Source: Pedobacter soli (lineage in GTDB: Bacteria; Bacteroidota; Bacteroidia; Sphingobacteriales; Sphingobacteriaceae). Taken from it: a stretch of DNA of 64,000 nucleotides. Shown here in pieces: positions 55,500 through 63,951 of this stretch (its first letter is position 1; the number at the start of each line of letters is the position of its first letter). The position numbers and the translations under genes were made by a program. The notes below the pieces were generated by a model. It did no database searches. It was given only the letters and a program-made list of their open reading frames with translations, and was not told the origin of the DNA. The stretch covers positions 436,615 to 500,614 of the forward strand of contig NZ_FMZH01000004.1 in NCBI RefSeq assembly GCF_900101435.1, given 5' to 3'.

Positions 55500-56564
55500 A
55501 TGATTATGCTGATCGAAAATAACGCTATAGGCACAACTTTACAATTGGGTTTGGCAGAAAAAGCCGATTGGATAAAGTATGTAGAACGTGCAGCCGATTA
55601 TGATTTTTATCATAGCTGGCAGTATCATTCAATGGCCACCAACGGAACTCCTATTTTGTTTATTTATGAGGAGGCTGGCAATTTTATTGCGCTACCTTTG
55701 CTCGAACGCCCAATTGCAGATACCATTTACTATGACCTGCATTGTGTATACGGGTATTCGGGACCGATATCGAACCTCAAGTTCAATCAGCAGCCAGATA
55801 CTTTAAAAGATAACTTTTTAAATGCCTTTCTGGCTTTTTTACAGCAGGGTAAATATGTTTCTGTTTTCTCTAAACTGCATCCGTTTTTTAACCAGAACGA
55901 GCTGTTAAAAAGAACAAAAGGATTGTACGAAAATGGAAAAACCATAGCTGTAGACCTGCGGCAAACGCTTGAAGATCAGCGTAAACAATACAGGGAAACC
56001 ACCTGGGATGGCATTAAGAAATGCCGGCGTTTAGGCTACACCTTGCGCGAAAGTCGCAAACAGGAAGATATAGCTGCCTTCACCCAATTATACCAGGCCA
56101 ATATGGGCCGCATAAGTGCTACCGAGTTTTACCTGTTTGATGAAGCCTATTTTACCCATTTAATCCATTCTACAGAATTTGATTGTAAACTGGTTTTGGT
56201 TTGTTTGGGCGATGAAATAACGTGCGGAAGCATTATCACGCTCACCAATGGCATTATTCAGGGACATTTAATTGCCACCAATATAAACCACCTTAAATAT
56301 TCGCCTGCCAAATTCCTGATTGATGAGGTGAGCGGCCTGGGCAGAAAATGGAACATGAAATATTACCATTTAGGTGGTGGCCTAGGTTATAAAGAAGACT
56401 CGCTTTTTGAATGGAAGCGGGGCTTTTCGAACTTAATTTTAGATTATTACAGCTGGCGTTACGTTGCCAACGAACCTGTTTACAACCAGCTGGTAGAAAA
56501 ATCAGGCATCGATATCCAGGATACGACTGATTTTTTTCCACTGTACAGAATGACCCCTCAATAA
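55500..56564 (+). CDS. FemAB-like GNAT-fold transferase, paralogue B
   Basis: The 354-residue protein is a close relative of the preceding one: WIKYVERAADYDFYHSWQYH, VYGYSGPISNLKF, VFSKLHPFFNQNELL, ENGKTIAVDL and YHLGGGLGYKEDSLFEWKRG align throughout, at roughly 40-45% identity by eye. The two genes therefore arose by tandem duplication and have diverged well, which suggests different acceptors or acyl groups. It lies 22 bases after paralogue A and 31 bases before the dehydratase gene. Confidence 0.78.
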   Translation: MIMLIENNAIGTTLQLGLAEKADWIKYVERAADYDFYHSWQYHSMATNGTPILFIYEEAGNFIALPLLERPIADTIYYDLHCVYGYSGPISNLKFNQQPDTLKDNFLNAFLAFLQQGKYVSVFSKLHPFFNQNELLKRTKGLYENGKTIAVDLRQTLEDQRKQYRETTWDGIKKCRRLGYTLRESRKQEDIAAFTQLYQANMGRISATEFYLFDEAYFTHLIHSTEFDCKLVLVCLGDEITCGSIITLTNGIIQGHLIATNINHLKYSPAKFLIDEVSGLGRKWNMKYYHLGGGLGYKEDSLFEWKRGFSNLILDYYSWRYVANEPVYNQLVEKSGIDIQDTTDFFPLYRMTPQ

Positions 56565-56595
56565 CAACAATTGCTTTATTTAATGATTCTCAATT

Positions 56596-58524
56596 ATGAA
56601 AAATTTTTTCTTCCCCGACAAGGCGCACTCTAGATGGTTAATTTTACTCATCGACCAGATGATTGTAGTCTGGACCTTGTTTATAGCCATTTTATTAACC
56701 CATACACTCAGTTACCAGGATATTTTTAACGCCAGTAACGCCATGTATGTAGGCCTTTACTGCGCCATTGCAGCAGGTGTTTTTATTACCTTGCGTATCC
56801 ATACCGGTATTATTCGCTATTCTAATACCGAAGATATTTTAAGGGTATTTCTGGCTGTTTTTGTTACCAGCTTACTTTTTATTGGCGTAAATAAAATCCT
56901 TTCGCAAAGGTTTCAGTTATTGTGGAGTGAAATGGATAAAGCCCTGATCCTGAATTTCTTTATCTCTTCATCATTGCTCATTTTGATGCGTACATTGGTT
57001 AAAGGGGTGTTTTATTTTTTTAAAGAGCTTAAATCCGAAACCAAAGAAAATATCCTCATCTATGGTTCTGAAAAGAAAGCCATCCTGATTAAAAATGCCA
57101 TTGAGCAAAATGAAGATTCGAACCTGAATATTATTGGTTTTGTTGATGATAACCGCGACCGGGTAGATAAATACCTCGAGCAGAAAAAAGTATACCATTC
57201 GTGCTCAGTAGAGTTTTTAAAAGAAAAACATGGGATTAAAAAAATACTATTTGCCGAAGATGCCTTAAATACCTTAAATAAAAAGAAAATTATCGATACC
57301 TGCGTAAACCAGGGTATTAAGGTAATTATGGTGCCACCATCTGATAAGTGGCTTTACGGCAAGCTTGATTCGCACCAATTGAGGGATTTAAAAATTGAAG
57401 ATCTTTTAGAGCGCGAGCCAATTAAACTTAACAAAAAGAATATCCTTAAAGATTTAAGTGGCAAATGTATTTTGGTTACCGGAGCTGCGGGATCTATCGG
57501 ATCAGAAATTGTGAGGCAGGCTTTACATTATAACCCTAAAATGGTTATCCTTTGCGATCAGGCCGAAACACCCTTACATGATTTGAAATTAGAGCTCGAA
57601 GATAATTTTCAGGCTGCAAATGTAAAAATCTTCATGGCCAACGTACAGAATATAAACCGCATCCGTACACTGTTCGAATTGTATAAACCAGAAATTGTTT
57701 TCCATGCTGCGGCCTATAAACATGTACCCATGATGGAAGATAATCCGGCAGAGGCTGTTTTAACCAACGTTTTAGGTACTAAAAACATGGCCGATGTATC
57801 AATGGAATTTGGTGTAGAAAAGTTTGTGATGATATCGACAGATAAAGCGGTGAAACCTACCAATGTAATGGGTGCCTCAAAACGTTTGGCCGAAATTTAT
57901 ATCCAGTCTTTAAATAGTCCGGAAACCTTGCCAAATGGCGAAATTACCACACACGCTTCGCGTACACGCTTTGTTACCACCCGTTTTGGCAATGTACTGG
58001 GCTCAAACGGTTCAGTTATTCCGCGGTTTAAAAGCCAGATTGAGCGCAGAGGACCAATAACCGTTACCGACCCTGAAATAACCCGTTATTTTATGACGAT
58101 ACCCGAAGCTGTACAGCTGGTAATGGAAGCCGGCGCCATGGGTAAAGGCGGCGAAATCTTTTTATTTGATATGGGCAAACCGATTAAAATAGTCGATTTA
58201 GCCATTAATATGATTAAGCTGGCTGGCTTAACACCTTACAACGACATCGATATTGTCTTTACCGGTTTAAGGCCTGGAGAGAAGCTGTATGAAGAACTTT
58301 TGCTAATGGAAGAGGAAATCATGGCCACGCACCATCCTAAAATTAAAATTTCGCAAAAAGTGGCTTATAATTACCTCTATGTAAACCAGATCATTAAAGA
58401 CCTGATTGTGCTAAACAACGATGGAAACGATCTGAATATGGTAAAGAAAATGAAAGAAATTATACCCGATTATATCAGCAACAATTCGCGTTACGAAGAG
58501 CTTGATTTACTGGTTGCCAATTAA
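56596..58524 (+). CDS. CapD/WbpM-type UDP-sugar 4,6-dehydratase (FlaA1 family, membrane form)
   Basis: The 642-residue protein has four N-terminal membrane helices (about residues 15-130), a CoA-binding-like Rossmann region (ILIYGSEKKAILIKNAIEQ) and a second SDR domain with LVTGAAGSIGSEIVRQAL (about 294-311). The signature FVMISTDKAVKPTNVMGASK, with Met-Lys in place of Tyr-xxx-Lys, is typical of C6 dehydratases such as WbpM and PglF. It makes UDP-4-keto-6-deoxy sugars, feeding the aminotransferases above. It is the last biosynthetic gene of the locus. Confidence 0.93.
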   Translation: MKNFFFPDKAHSRWLILLIDQMIVVWTLFIAILLTHTLSYQDIFNASNAMYVGLYCAIAAGVFITLRIHTGIIRYSNTEDILRVFLAVFVTSLLFIGVNKILSQRFQLLWSEMDKALILNFFISSSLLILMRTLVKGVFYFFKELKSETKENILIYGSEKKAILIKNAIEQNEDSNLNIIGFVDDNRDRVDKYLEQKKVYHSCSVEFLKEKHGIKKILFAEDALNTLNKKKIIDTCVNQGIKVIMVPPSDKWLYGKLDSHQLRDLKIEDLLEREPIKLNKKNILKDLSGKCILVTGAAGSIGSEIVRQALHYNPKMVILCDQAETPLHDLKLELEDNFQAANVKIFMANVQNINRIRTLFELYKPEIVFHAAAYKHVPMMEDNPAEAVLTNVLGTKNMADVSMEFGVEKFVMISTDKAVKPTNVMGASKRLAEIYIQSLNSPETLPNGEITTHASRTRFVTTRFGNVLGSNGSVIPRFKSQIERRGPITVTDPEITRYFMTIPEAVQLVMEAGAMGKGGEIFLFDMGKPIKIVDLAINMIKLAGLTPYNDIDIVFTGLRPGEKLYEELLLMEEEIMATHHPKIKISQKVAYNYLYVNQIIKDLIVLNNDGNDLNMVKKMKEIIPDYISNNSRYEELDLLVAN

Positions 58525-58652
58525 TTAGATCAATGTTAAAACAGTAATTAATTATTTGCTTTTCTTAACAAAAAATTATTAAATTTAAGTAACATAGTCG
58601 TCCCCGAATGTTGGTTGAATTTAAATATCCGTTTTAAATTAAATTAACCGCT

Positions 58653-59075
58653 ATGAGTTTAAATGTAGGACAGGTTCTTGAGCGCGTTGTGCGCCGGGAC
58701 CGTATGGGCATAAGTGAATTATCCCGTAAATTAAATGTAAGTAGGAGAACAATTTACAATTGGTTCGATCAGAAGAGCCTTAACCCCGAAATCATCTGGA
58801 AAGTTGGAAGTGTAATCGGTCATGATTTTTCGATAGAGTTACCTGAAACCTTTGCAAAGACCAGTAATAATATACGCGAGGCTTTCGATGCACATACCGA
58901 AGATTTTGCTAAGGGCGATGCCAATTCGGTATATTTCTGGATGAATAAATACATTAAGCTTCTCGAAAAATACAACGAAATATTAAGTCACACCAATTTA
59001 GACAAAACAGTTTCTGAAAAGGTGGCGCATCATACTATGCCCAGAAACAACAGCGGCAACCGCTCTGTAGCCTAG
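58653..59075 (+). CDS. Small helix-turn-helix protein
   Basis: The 140-residue protein has an N-terminal HTH (residues about 5-50) with MGISELSRKLNVSRRTIYNW as the core, in the style of XRE-like or transposase-like DNA-binding domains. A helical C-terminal part with KYIKLLEKYNEILSH (about 103-117) could mediate oligomerisation. No ligand domain or phosphorylation site is visible. Because it follows the polysaccharide locus by 128 bases, it may regulate that locus, but its target is unknown. Confidence 0.72.
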   Translation: MSLNVGQVLERVVRRDRMGISELSRKLNVSRRTIYNWFDQKSLNPEIIWKVGSVIGHDFSIELPETFAKTSNNIREAFDAHTEDFAKGDANSVYFWMNKYIKLLEKYNEILSHTNLDKTVSEKVAHHTMPRNNSGNRSVA

Positions 59076-59234
59076 GTTTAATTACTTATTTCTCATTATT
59101 CAATTACAAAACCAATCTCACAGGCTAACTACATACTTCTTGTAGTGGCCTTCAGTATTATTTCTTAACTCTCTAAAGCTTTACCATATTTCGCTTTATG
59201 GTAATGGATTTCTATTTACTAAATTTTTGAAATC

Positions 59235-59792
59235 ATGAAAACAATTAACGCATTAACTCTGCTATTATCTTTATTTATTTTTCAGGGTGTACATGCACAA
59301 TCGCAAGTTTATGGCGGCACAGGTATTCGTTATTCGTTAGGTATCGAAACTGGTTTGGCCACTGGTTATTTAGCTAAAAAATATGAAGCACCCCTGGGCG
59401 TTTCTGCACAAGCCGAATTTCCCATTACAGAGGGCATCTTATATGCCACAACCAATGCCGGTTTCAACAATATTTTTGTTACTGGTACCTATTCACATTT
59501 GGTAGATGATCTTCACCTCATTCCGCTTAAAGCTGGTTTGAAGTATTTTTACAGGAGTAATCTCTACTTGCAGTCTGAAATTGGCGTTTCATTCCTGTTG
59601 AATAAAACCAACTGCGTGGAAGGTAAAAAGGCGGCATTTCTATATGCACCGCAGTTTGGGATGATATTTTATCTCCACAACAATAATTATATCGATGCCG
59701 GCCTGCGTTGGGAGAGTAACGGCAAATACTATAAGTGCGATCACACCAATAACTTCGTAGGCTTCCGTGTTGCATGGGGTTTCAGCCTATAA
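59235..59792 (+). CDS. Secreted outer-membrane beta-barrel-like protein
   Basis: The 185-residue protein has a signal peptide (residues 1-22, ending VHAQ) and alternating hydrophobic strands: GIRYSLGIETGLATGY, GVSAQAEFPI, LIPLKAGLKYFYRSNLYLQSEIGV, NNYIDAGLRWESNGKYYK. The C terminus FRVAWGFSL ends in an aromatic/hydrophobic pattern fitting barrel insertion. I recognise no specific family. It is preceded by a 159-base spacer and may be independent of the HTH gene. Confidence 0.65.
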   Translation: MKTINALTLLLSLFIFQGVHAQSQVYGGTGIRYSLGIETGLATGYLAKKYEAPLGVSAQAEFPITEGILYATTNAGFNNIFVTGTYSHLVDDLHLIPLKAGLKYFYRSNLYLQSEIGVSFLLNKTNCVEGKKAAFLYAPQFGMIFYLHNNNYIDAGLRWESNGKYYKCDHTNNFVGFRVAWGFSL

Positions 59793-59835
59793 CTGCTGGT
59801 ATATTAAAGTAATCATCTTTTAATAAGCTCTGTAC

Positions 59836-60135
59836 ATGAAAGCAAGTATACAGTATAATACCATGAATGGATTATGGATTCTCTTCATTGATTGTAAGTA
59901 CGAGGATTCTCCTAAATACATCAGGATGATTACCAAAATAATAATCAAAATGCTATCCGGCACCATTATTCCCGGCAATAAGCGCAGGGTGAGGTCGGGG
60001 AGGCACTACCTCATCCACGAACACGTGGTAGAGCTGCATACCGACGAATGGTTTCCGCTGGTGCTGGCCAGCGAAAGGAAAGAGCTTTTAGAAGGTATTA
60101 AATCTATTTTTATGGATATGAATGGAAAAAAATAA
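59836..60135 (+). CDS. Unknown 99-residue protein
   Basis: I do not recognise this protein. It is basic, lacks a signal peptide, and contains GLWILFIDCKYEDSPKYIR near the N terminus and RHYLIHEHVVELHTDEWFPL in the middle. Codon use and an ATG start 43 bases after the preceding gene make it a plausible real gene rather than a chance frame. The alternation of strand- and helix-like stretches suggests a small alpha/beta domain. Confidence 0.45.
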   Translation: MKASIQYNTMNGLWILFIDCKYEDSPKYIRMITKIIIKMLSGTIIPGNKRRVRSGRHYLIHEHVVELHTDEWFPLVLASERKELLEGIKSIFMDMNGKK

Positions 60136-60136
60136 T

Positions 60137-60243
60137 GGCTGTCCCGAATGATTGTCATCCTGGGCCTGTTGAAGGACATACTTAAAATATATCCTAATTG
60201 AGTTCTACAGGCTAAAAACAGAAAATCTCTTATCAAGACAGCC
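60137..60243. repeat. Worn palindromic repeat relic
   Basis: GGCTGTC (60137-60143) and GACAGCC (60237-60243) face each other around 93 bases. The interior has TTGTCATCCTGGGC and TTGAAGGACA, echoing the GTCATCCTGAGC-type intergenic repeats of Bacteroidota. Inner pairing is lost, so it looks decayed. Confidence 0.35.
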
Positions 60244-60262
60244 AAATTTAAAAGACCAGCTT

Positions 60263-60300
60263 AAAAAACGGGAAGGTTGCTCCGCAAGGAGTGGCCTTCT
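60263..60300 (-). terminator. Intrinsic terminator of the copper operon
   Basis: On the minus strand GAAGG...CTCC, a TTGC loop and GGAG...CCTTC form a stem with a small symmetric internal loop, followed by CG and six Ts. It lies about 20 bases after the stop codon of the multicopper oxidase gene. Confidence 0.8.
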
Positions 60301-60318
60301 CTTGTTTCAGGCCAGGTC

Positions 60319-62598
60319 TTAGTAATTAAGCGATAAACCTAAACCAAAACCCATATCGCTATCGTAGTGTGTACGAATACCCATATTCTTATTAATTACA
60401 TACCTCAAATCAGCCATGTATTCCAGATCGGTATTCACCATAAAACCCGCCCTGAGTCTTTTAGATACCGGAATATCTTCGCGCATTAAGGCCAAACGTA
60501 CAATACCATCATGGTAAACCTCTGCCTGAAAATCAATTAGCAGAGGTAAGGTGTACATTACACCCAGGCTCACGGCACTTCTGCTATCTTTTTTGTTTAC
60601 CTGGCCGAAGATATTTTTCTCATGTTCGTCCATTCCCATTTTACGATAACGCCAGTCGAAACCAATAAAAGGCATTAACCATTGCATTTTACCAATGTAG
60701 CGGCCTACGTGCGTTTCTACTTCAAAACCATGCATATCGCTATAACCCAGGCGCCATTCGGTACCTACCGACCATCTTGCGTTTTGCAACATAGCCGAAC
60801 CGTCATTACCGTTTGTGGCAAAATCGTTCTGGGCCATAAAATGAGGCATATTACTTTCTTTTTGCAGCTCGCGATAGGCCATAGCCTTATCAGGCAGTAA
60901 TGGGTTCTTATAATCGCCTACTGCAAACACACGGTTCATACCCGCCATCATGTGGTATAAAATATGGCAGTGAAAAAACCAGTCGCCTTCTTCGTTAGCC
61001 AGAAACTCAATTGTATCCGTCTCCATTGGCATAATATCGAGCACATTTTTAAGCGGCGCATTTTCGCCCTGGCCATTAATTATCCTGAAATCGAAACCAT
61101 GTAAATGGATTGGGTGGCGCATCATTGAATTGTTGTATAAGGTTATGCGGAGTATTTCTCCCTTTTTAACGGGGATTTTGTCACTTTCACTCAACACCTT
61201 ATTATCCATGCTCCAAACGTAACGGTTCATGTTACCCGTTAATGTGAATTTGAGTTCTTTTACAGGCGTATTTTTAGGCAGGGTAGTAGGTTGCGGTGCC
61301 TTAAGCATGGCATAATTGAGGGTTACAATATCACCTAAAGCATTAGCATTATAGCGGTTTGGATTCTTCTCCATATCCATCTCTTTCATGCTGTGTGCTT
61401 TGGCTTTGTCGGCTTCTCCGGTAATTTCCGGATACATCACTACATTCATATCCATCTGGTTAAGGCTCATTTTCATGCCCATATCATCCAGGTCGCCGTT
61501 CATCTTCATCATATCGTTCATCATCTTCATGCCATCAAAATACTTAAGGCGCGGTAAAGGCGAAATCAACTGTTTAATACCATTACCGATAAAATAACTG
61601 GTAGATTGTGTACGATCTTCGGTGGTGGCCATAAATTCGTATGCTACGCCGTTTTCCGGTATCGTAACTACTACATCATAAGTTTCTGATACGGCAATAA
61701 TCAAACGGTCAACCTCAACAGGGCTTACATCGTTACCATCGCTGGCTACAACTGTCATTTTACCACCGGCATAACGTAACCAGAAATAAGAAGATGCACC
61801 GCCGTTTGAAATGCGGAGCCGAACACGGTCGCCAGCTTTTAAGGTTTTGCCATCTACGCTTTTTAATTCGGTATTAACCTGGCCATTCATCAGCACTTTG
61901 TCGTAATAAACGTCGCTAACATCCATCGCTGTCATTCGTTTCCATTCGTTTTTAACCTTAGTTTTAAGCTGGCCCTGCTTAACGGCTTCAGCATAAGATT
62001 GTGTAGCTCCTTTTTTAATTGCTGCCCAATCATTTGCGTTATGCAGCATGCGGTGTACGTTATCGGGATTAAGGTTAGTCCACTCGCTGAGCACTACCGG
62101 TACAGTTGGCAAATCATCTATTCCTTTCCTGAAAGTTTTATCGGTATCACGTTTCTTCATTACAAAGTTGCCATACATACCAATTTGCTCTTGCAGGCCC
62201 GAGTGTGAATGATACCAGTGTGTTCCGTTCTGGATGATTGGAAAGCGGTAGGTATGTGTGGTGTTGGGCTTTATGGGCTGCTGGGTAAGGTAAGGCACAC
62301 CATCCTCTTTATTTGGCAAGAACACACCATGCCAGTGTAACGAGGTATTTTCCTTGAGCTGGTTGTGTACCACAATTTCTGCAGTATCACCTTCGGTAAA
62401 AGTGAGGGTAGGCATGGGGATCTGTCCGTTTACAGCTATGGCCCGTTTTTCTTTTCCGGCATAGTTTACCAGGGTATCTTTTACGTAAAGCTGGTAACGT
62501 ACTACTTTTTGCGCCAATGTAGTTTTTGTAGCAATAAATAAAAAAAGTATGGTAGTAAACAGCTTTAAGTTATGATGAAATAAACTTCTACTTTTCAT
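60319..62598 (-). CDS. Multicopper oxidase (CopA-like) with Met-rich segment and CopB-like C-terminal extension
   Basis: The 759-residue protein has a signal peptide (about 1-30). Copper motifs are HWHG (88-91), HWYHSH (127-132), HPIHLHGFDF near 495 and HCHILYHMMAGM near 541-552, so the type 1 and trinuclear sites look complete. Residues about 355-385 form a Met-rich segment (MKMMNDMMKMNG, DDMGMKMSLNQMDM), as in copper-tolerance oxidases. From about residue 570 a ~190-residue tail with alternating strands and an end DMGFGLGLSLNY resembles CopB-like outer-membrane barrels. It probably oxidises Cu(I) in the periplasm. Last gene of a three-gene leftward cassette. Confidence 0.88.
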   Translation of the reverse strand: MKSRSLFHHNLKLFTTILFLFIATKTTLAQKVVRYQLYVKDTLVNYAGKEKRAIAVNGQIPMPTLTFTEGDTAEIVVHNQLKENTSLHWHGVFLPNKEDGVPYLTQQPIKPNTTHTYRFPIIQNGTHWYHSHSGLQEQIGMYGNFVMKKRDTDKTFRKGIDDLPTVPVVLSEWTNLNPDNVHRMLHNANDWAAIKKGATQSYAEAVKQGQLKTKVKNEWKRMTAMDVSDVYYDKVLMNGQVNTELKSVDGKTLKAGDRVRLRISNGGASSYFWLRYAGGKMTVVASDGNDVSPVEVDRLIIAVSETYDVVVTIPENGVAYEFMATTEDRTQSTSYFIGNGIKQLISPLPRLKYFDGMKMMNDMMKMNGDLDDMGMKMSLNQMDMNVVMYPEITGEADKAKAHSMKEMDMEKNPNRYNANALGDIVTLNYAMLKAPQPTTLPKNTPVKELKFTLTGNMNRYVWSMDNKVLSESDKIPVKKGEILRITLYNNSMMRHPIHLHGFDFRIINGQGENAPLKNVLDIMPMETDTIEFLANEEGDWFFHCHILYHMMAGMNRVFAVGDYKNPLLPDKAMAYRELQKESNMPHFMAQNDFATNGNDGSAMLQNARWSVGTEWRLGYSDMHGFEVETHVGRYIGKMQWLMPFIGFDWRYRKMGMDEHEKNIFGQVNKKDSRSAVSLGVMYTLPLLIDFQAEVYHDGIVRLALMREDIPVSKRLRAGFMVNTDLEYMADLRYVINKNMGIRTHYDSDMGFGLGLSLNY

Positions 62599-62621
62599 TT
62601 GTGATTTTTTAATTAAGCGGG

Positions 62622-63476
62622 TTATTTTAACGTTTCTAGAGTACTACCGCAAGTCAGCATTTTAGCACCATAAAAGGGGTTCTTAACCGCACTTTCTTTA
62701 CTTAGCCAGTTGGCTCCCTTACCACTGTTATACATCGGGCAATGCTGATAATAAACAGGTTCAGCTTGTTTTGTAACTTTAGCCAGTGCATACATATTTG
62801 CAGAAAGAGTGGAGAAAGCTTGCCTTTGCGCTTCCACATCTTTTAATTTGGCAATATTGCTCACCTTAGCTGTCAGGTCTTTTACTGCCGCCATCCAGGC
62901 AGTGTGTTCGGCCGTGCTAAGTTTCTCCATTTCTACTGCTTTGATGGCCTCAAGTAAGGCTGTTGCTTTAAGTCCGGCTGCATTGGCATCTGTTTTTACC
63001 AGTGCATCTTTAATGGCAAAATACTGATCGAATACTGTTTTTAGTGGTGATGTTCCTGAGCTGCTTGCTGCCATAGCCTGATGATCGTGAGGGACTTTTT
63101 CTGCTTGCGCTGCTTTCATTTTGCTTGCTGGCTTTAAAGTCCGCTGGTACTGGCAACGCTCCGGTAATTTCGCATAAGCTTCATCAGGTGCCAAATAGCT
63201 TGTATTATCGTATCCTGCTAAAGCAATTCGTTTTAATATTTCATCGGTATTGGTTTTCTGGCTGTTGTAAGTAATGCTGGCCATTTTGGAAGTTTTATCC
63301 CATTCTGCTGCAGCAATCCCTTTTACATTTGCAGCGGTTTCGATGGTTTTTTTGCACATTTCACAGTTTCCTGATACCTGAATGCTAAGGATTTGTGCGT
63401 TTTTAATTTGGGCGAAGGTATTTCGGGTTGATAATAATAAGATCATTACCACCAATATTTTTGATGTCAATTTCAT
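62622..63476 (-). CDS. HMA-domain protein with DUF3347-like copper-binding region
   Basis: The 284-residue protein has a signal peptide (about 1-22, ending TFAQ) and a heavy-metal-associated domain with GNCEMCKKTIE (Cys38, Cys41), the CxxC metal site. A helical DUF3347-like region follows (about 143-240, FDQYFAIKDALVKTDANAA), then a C-terminal segment with QHCPMYNSGKGANWLS and MLTCGS, resembling the metal-binding tail of CusB-like adaptors. It is probably a periplasmic copper carrier handing Cu(I) to the oxidase encoded 23 bases downstream. Confidence 0.85.
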   Translation of the reverse strand: MKLTSKILVVMILLLSTRNTFAQIKNAQILSIQVSGNCEMCKKTIETAANVKGIAAAEWDKTSKMASITYNSQKTNTDEILKRIALAGYDNTSYLAPDEAYAKLPERCQYQRTLKPASKMKAAQAEKVPHDHQAMAASSSGTSPLKTVFDQYFAIKDALVKTDANAAGLKATALLEAIKAVEMEKLSTAEHTAWMAAVKDLTAKVSNIAKLKDVEAQRQAFSTLSANMYALAKVTKQAEPVYYQHCPMYNSGKGANWLSKESAVKNPFYGAKMLTCGSTLETLK

Positions 63477-63564
63477 TGTGATGATTTTTAAAGGCTATAA
63501 ATTAATTAATAAGTAGCTATCCTGGTTTTGGTGAGGACGCATTTGTGGCTAAACAGCCATTAAT

Positions 63565-63951
63565 TTAAGCTATTTTTGGCGGTTGCCAGATGGATATAAA
63601 GCCAAAAGAATAATTGGATTGTTGATAACCAATTTGCTGTTTTTCGGCCATAAGCGGCTGATTGATCACTTGCAAATTGCATACCATGGCCAGGCTAACT
63701 GAAGGACTTGAAGCACAACAGCGACAAGAACCGTGCTTGCATTTGTGCCTGCAATCGTTGTGTTTTGCTTTTTTACCGGCTTTAGCGTGGCAGCAATCAT
63801 GCATCGCTGCTTTTTTGGTCTCTGCTTTAGAGCAGGAAGCGTGCATTGTTTTATCAGACTTGGTAGCATGCGCATAACTAAGGCCTGGGAATAAAAAAGA
63901 TCCCAAACACAATAGCAATACTGCAACGATATCTACTCTTAATTTTTTCAA
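63565..63951 (-). CDS. Exported Cys/His-rich small protein
   Basis: The 128-residue protein has a signal peptide (about 1-28, ending SYAHA). The middle is rich in Cys, His and Lys: MHASCSKAE, MHDCCHAKAGKKAKHNDC and RHKCKHGSCRCC, giving eight Cys within about 45 residues. This suggests metal binding, most likely copper given its neighbours. The C terminus (FGFISIWQPPKIA) resembles small orphan proteins found next to copper genes in this phylum. The start is TTG at 63949-63951, with an in-frame stop shortly upstream. It is separated by 88 bases from the HMA gene. Confidence 0.68.
   Translation of the reverse strand: MKKLRVDIVAVLLLCLGSFLFPGLSYAHATKSDKTMHASCSKAETKKAAMHDCCHAKAGKKAKHNDCRHKCKHGSCRCCASSPSVSLAMVCNLQVINQPLMAEKQQIGYQQSNYSFGFISIWQPPKIA

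Noticed and set aside
28668..58524. Polysaccharide locus as a recently acquired island
   Set aside because: No integrase, IS, tRNA or flanking repeats were seen and base composition by eye resembles the surroundings; transfer remains possible but unsupported.
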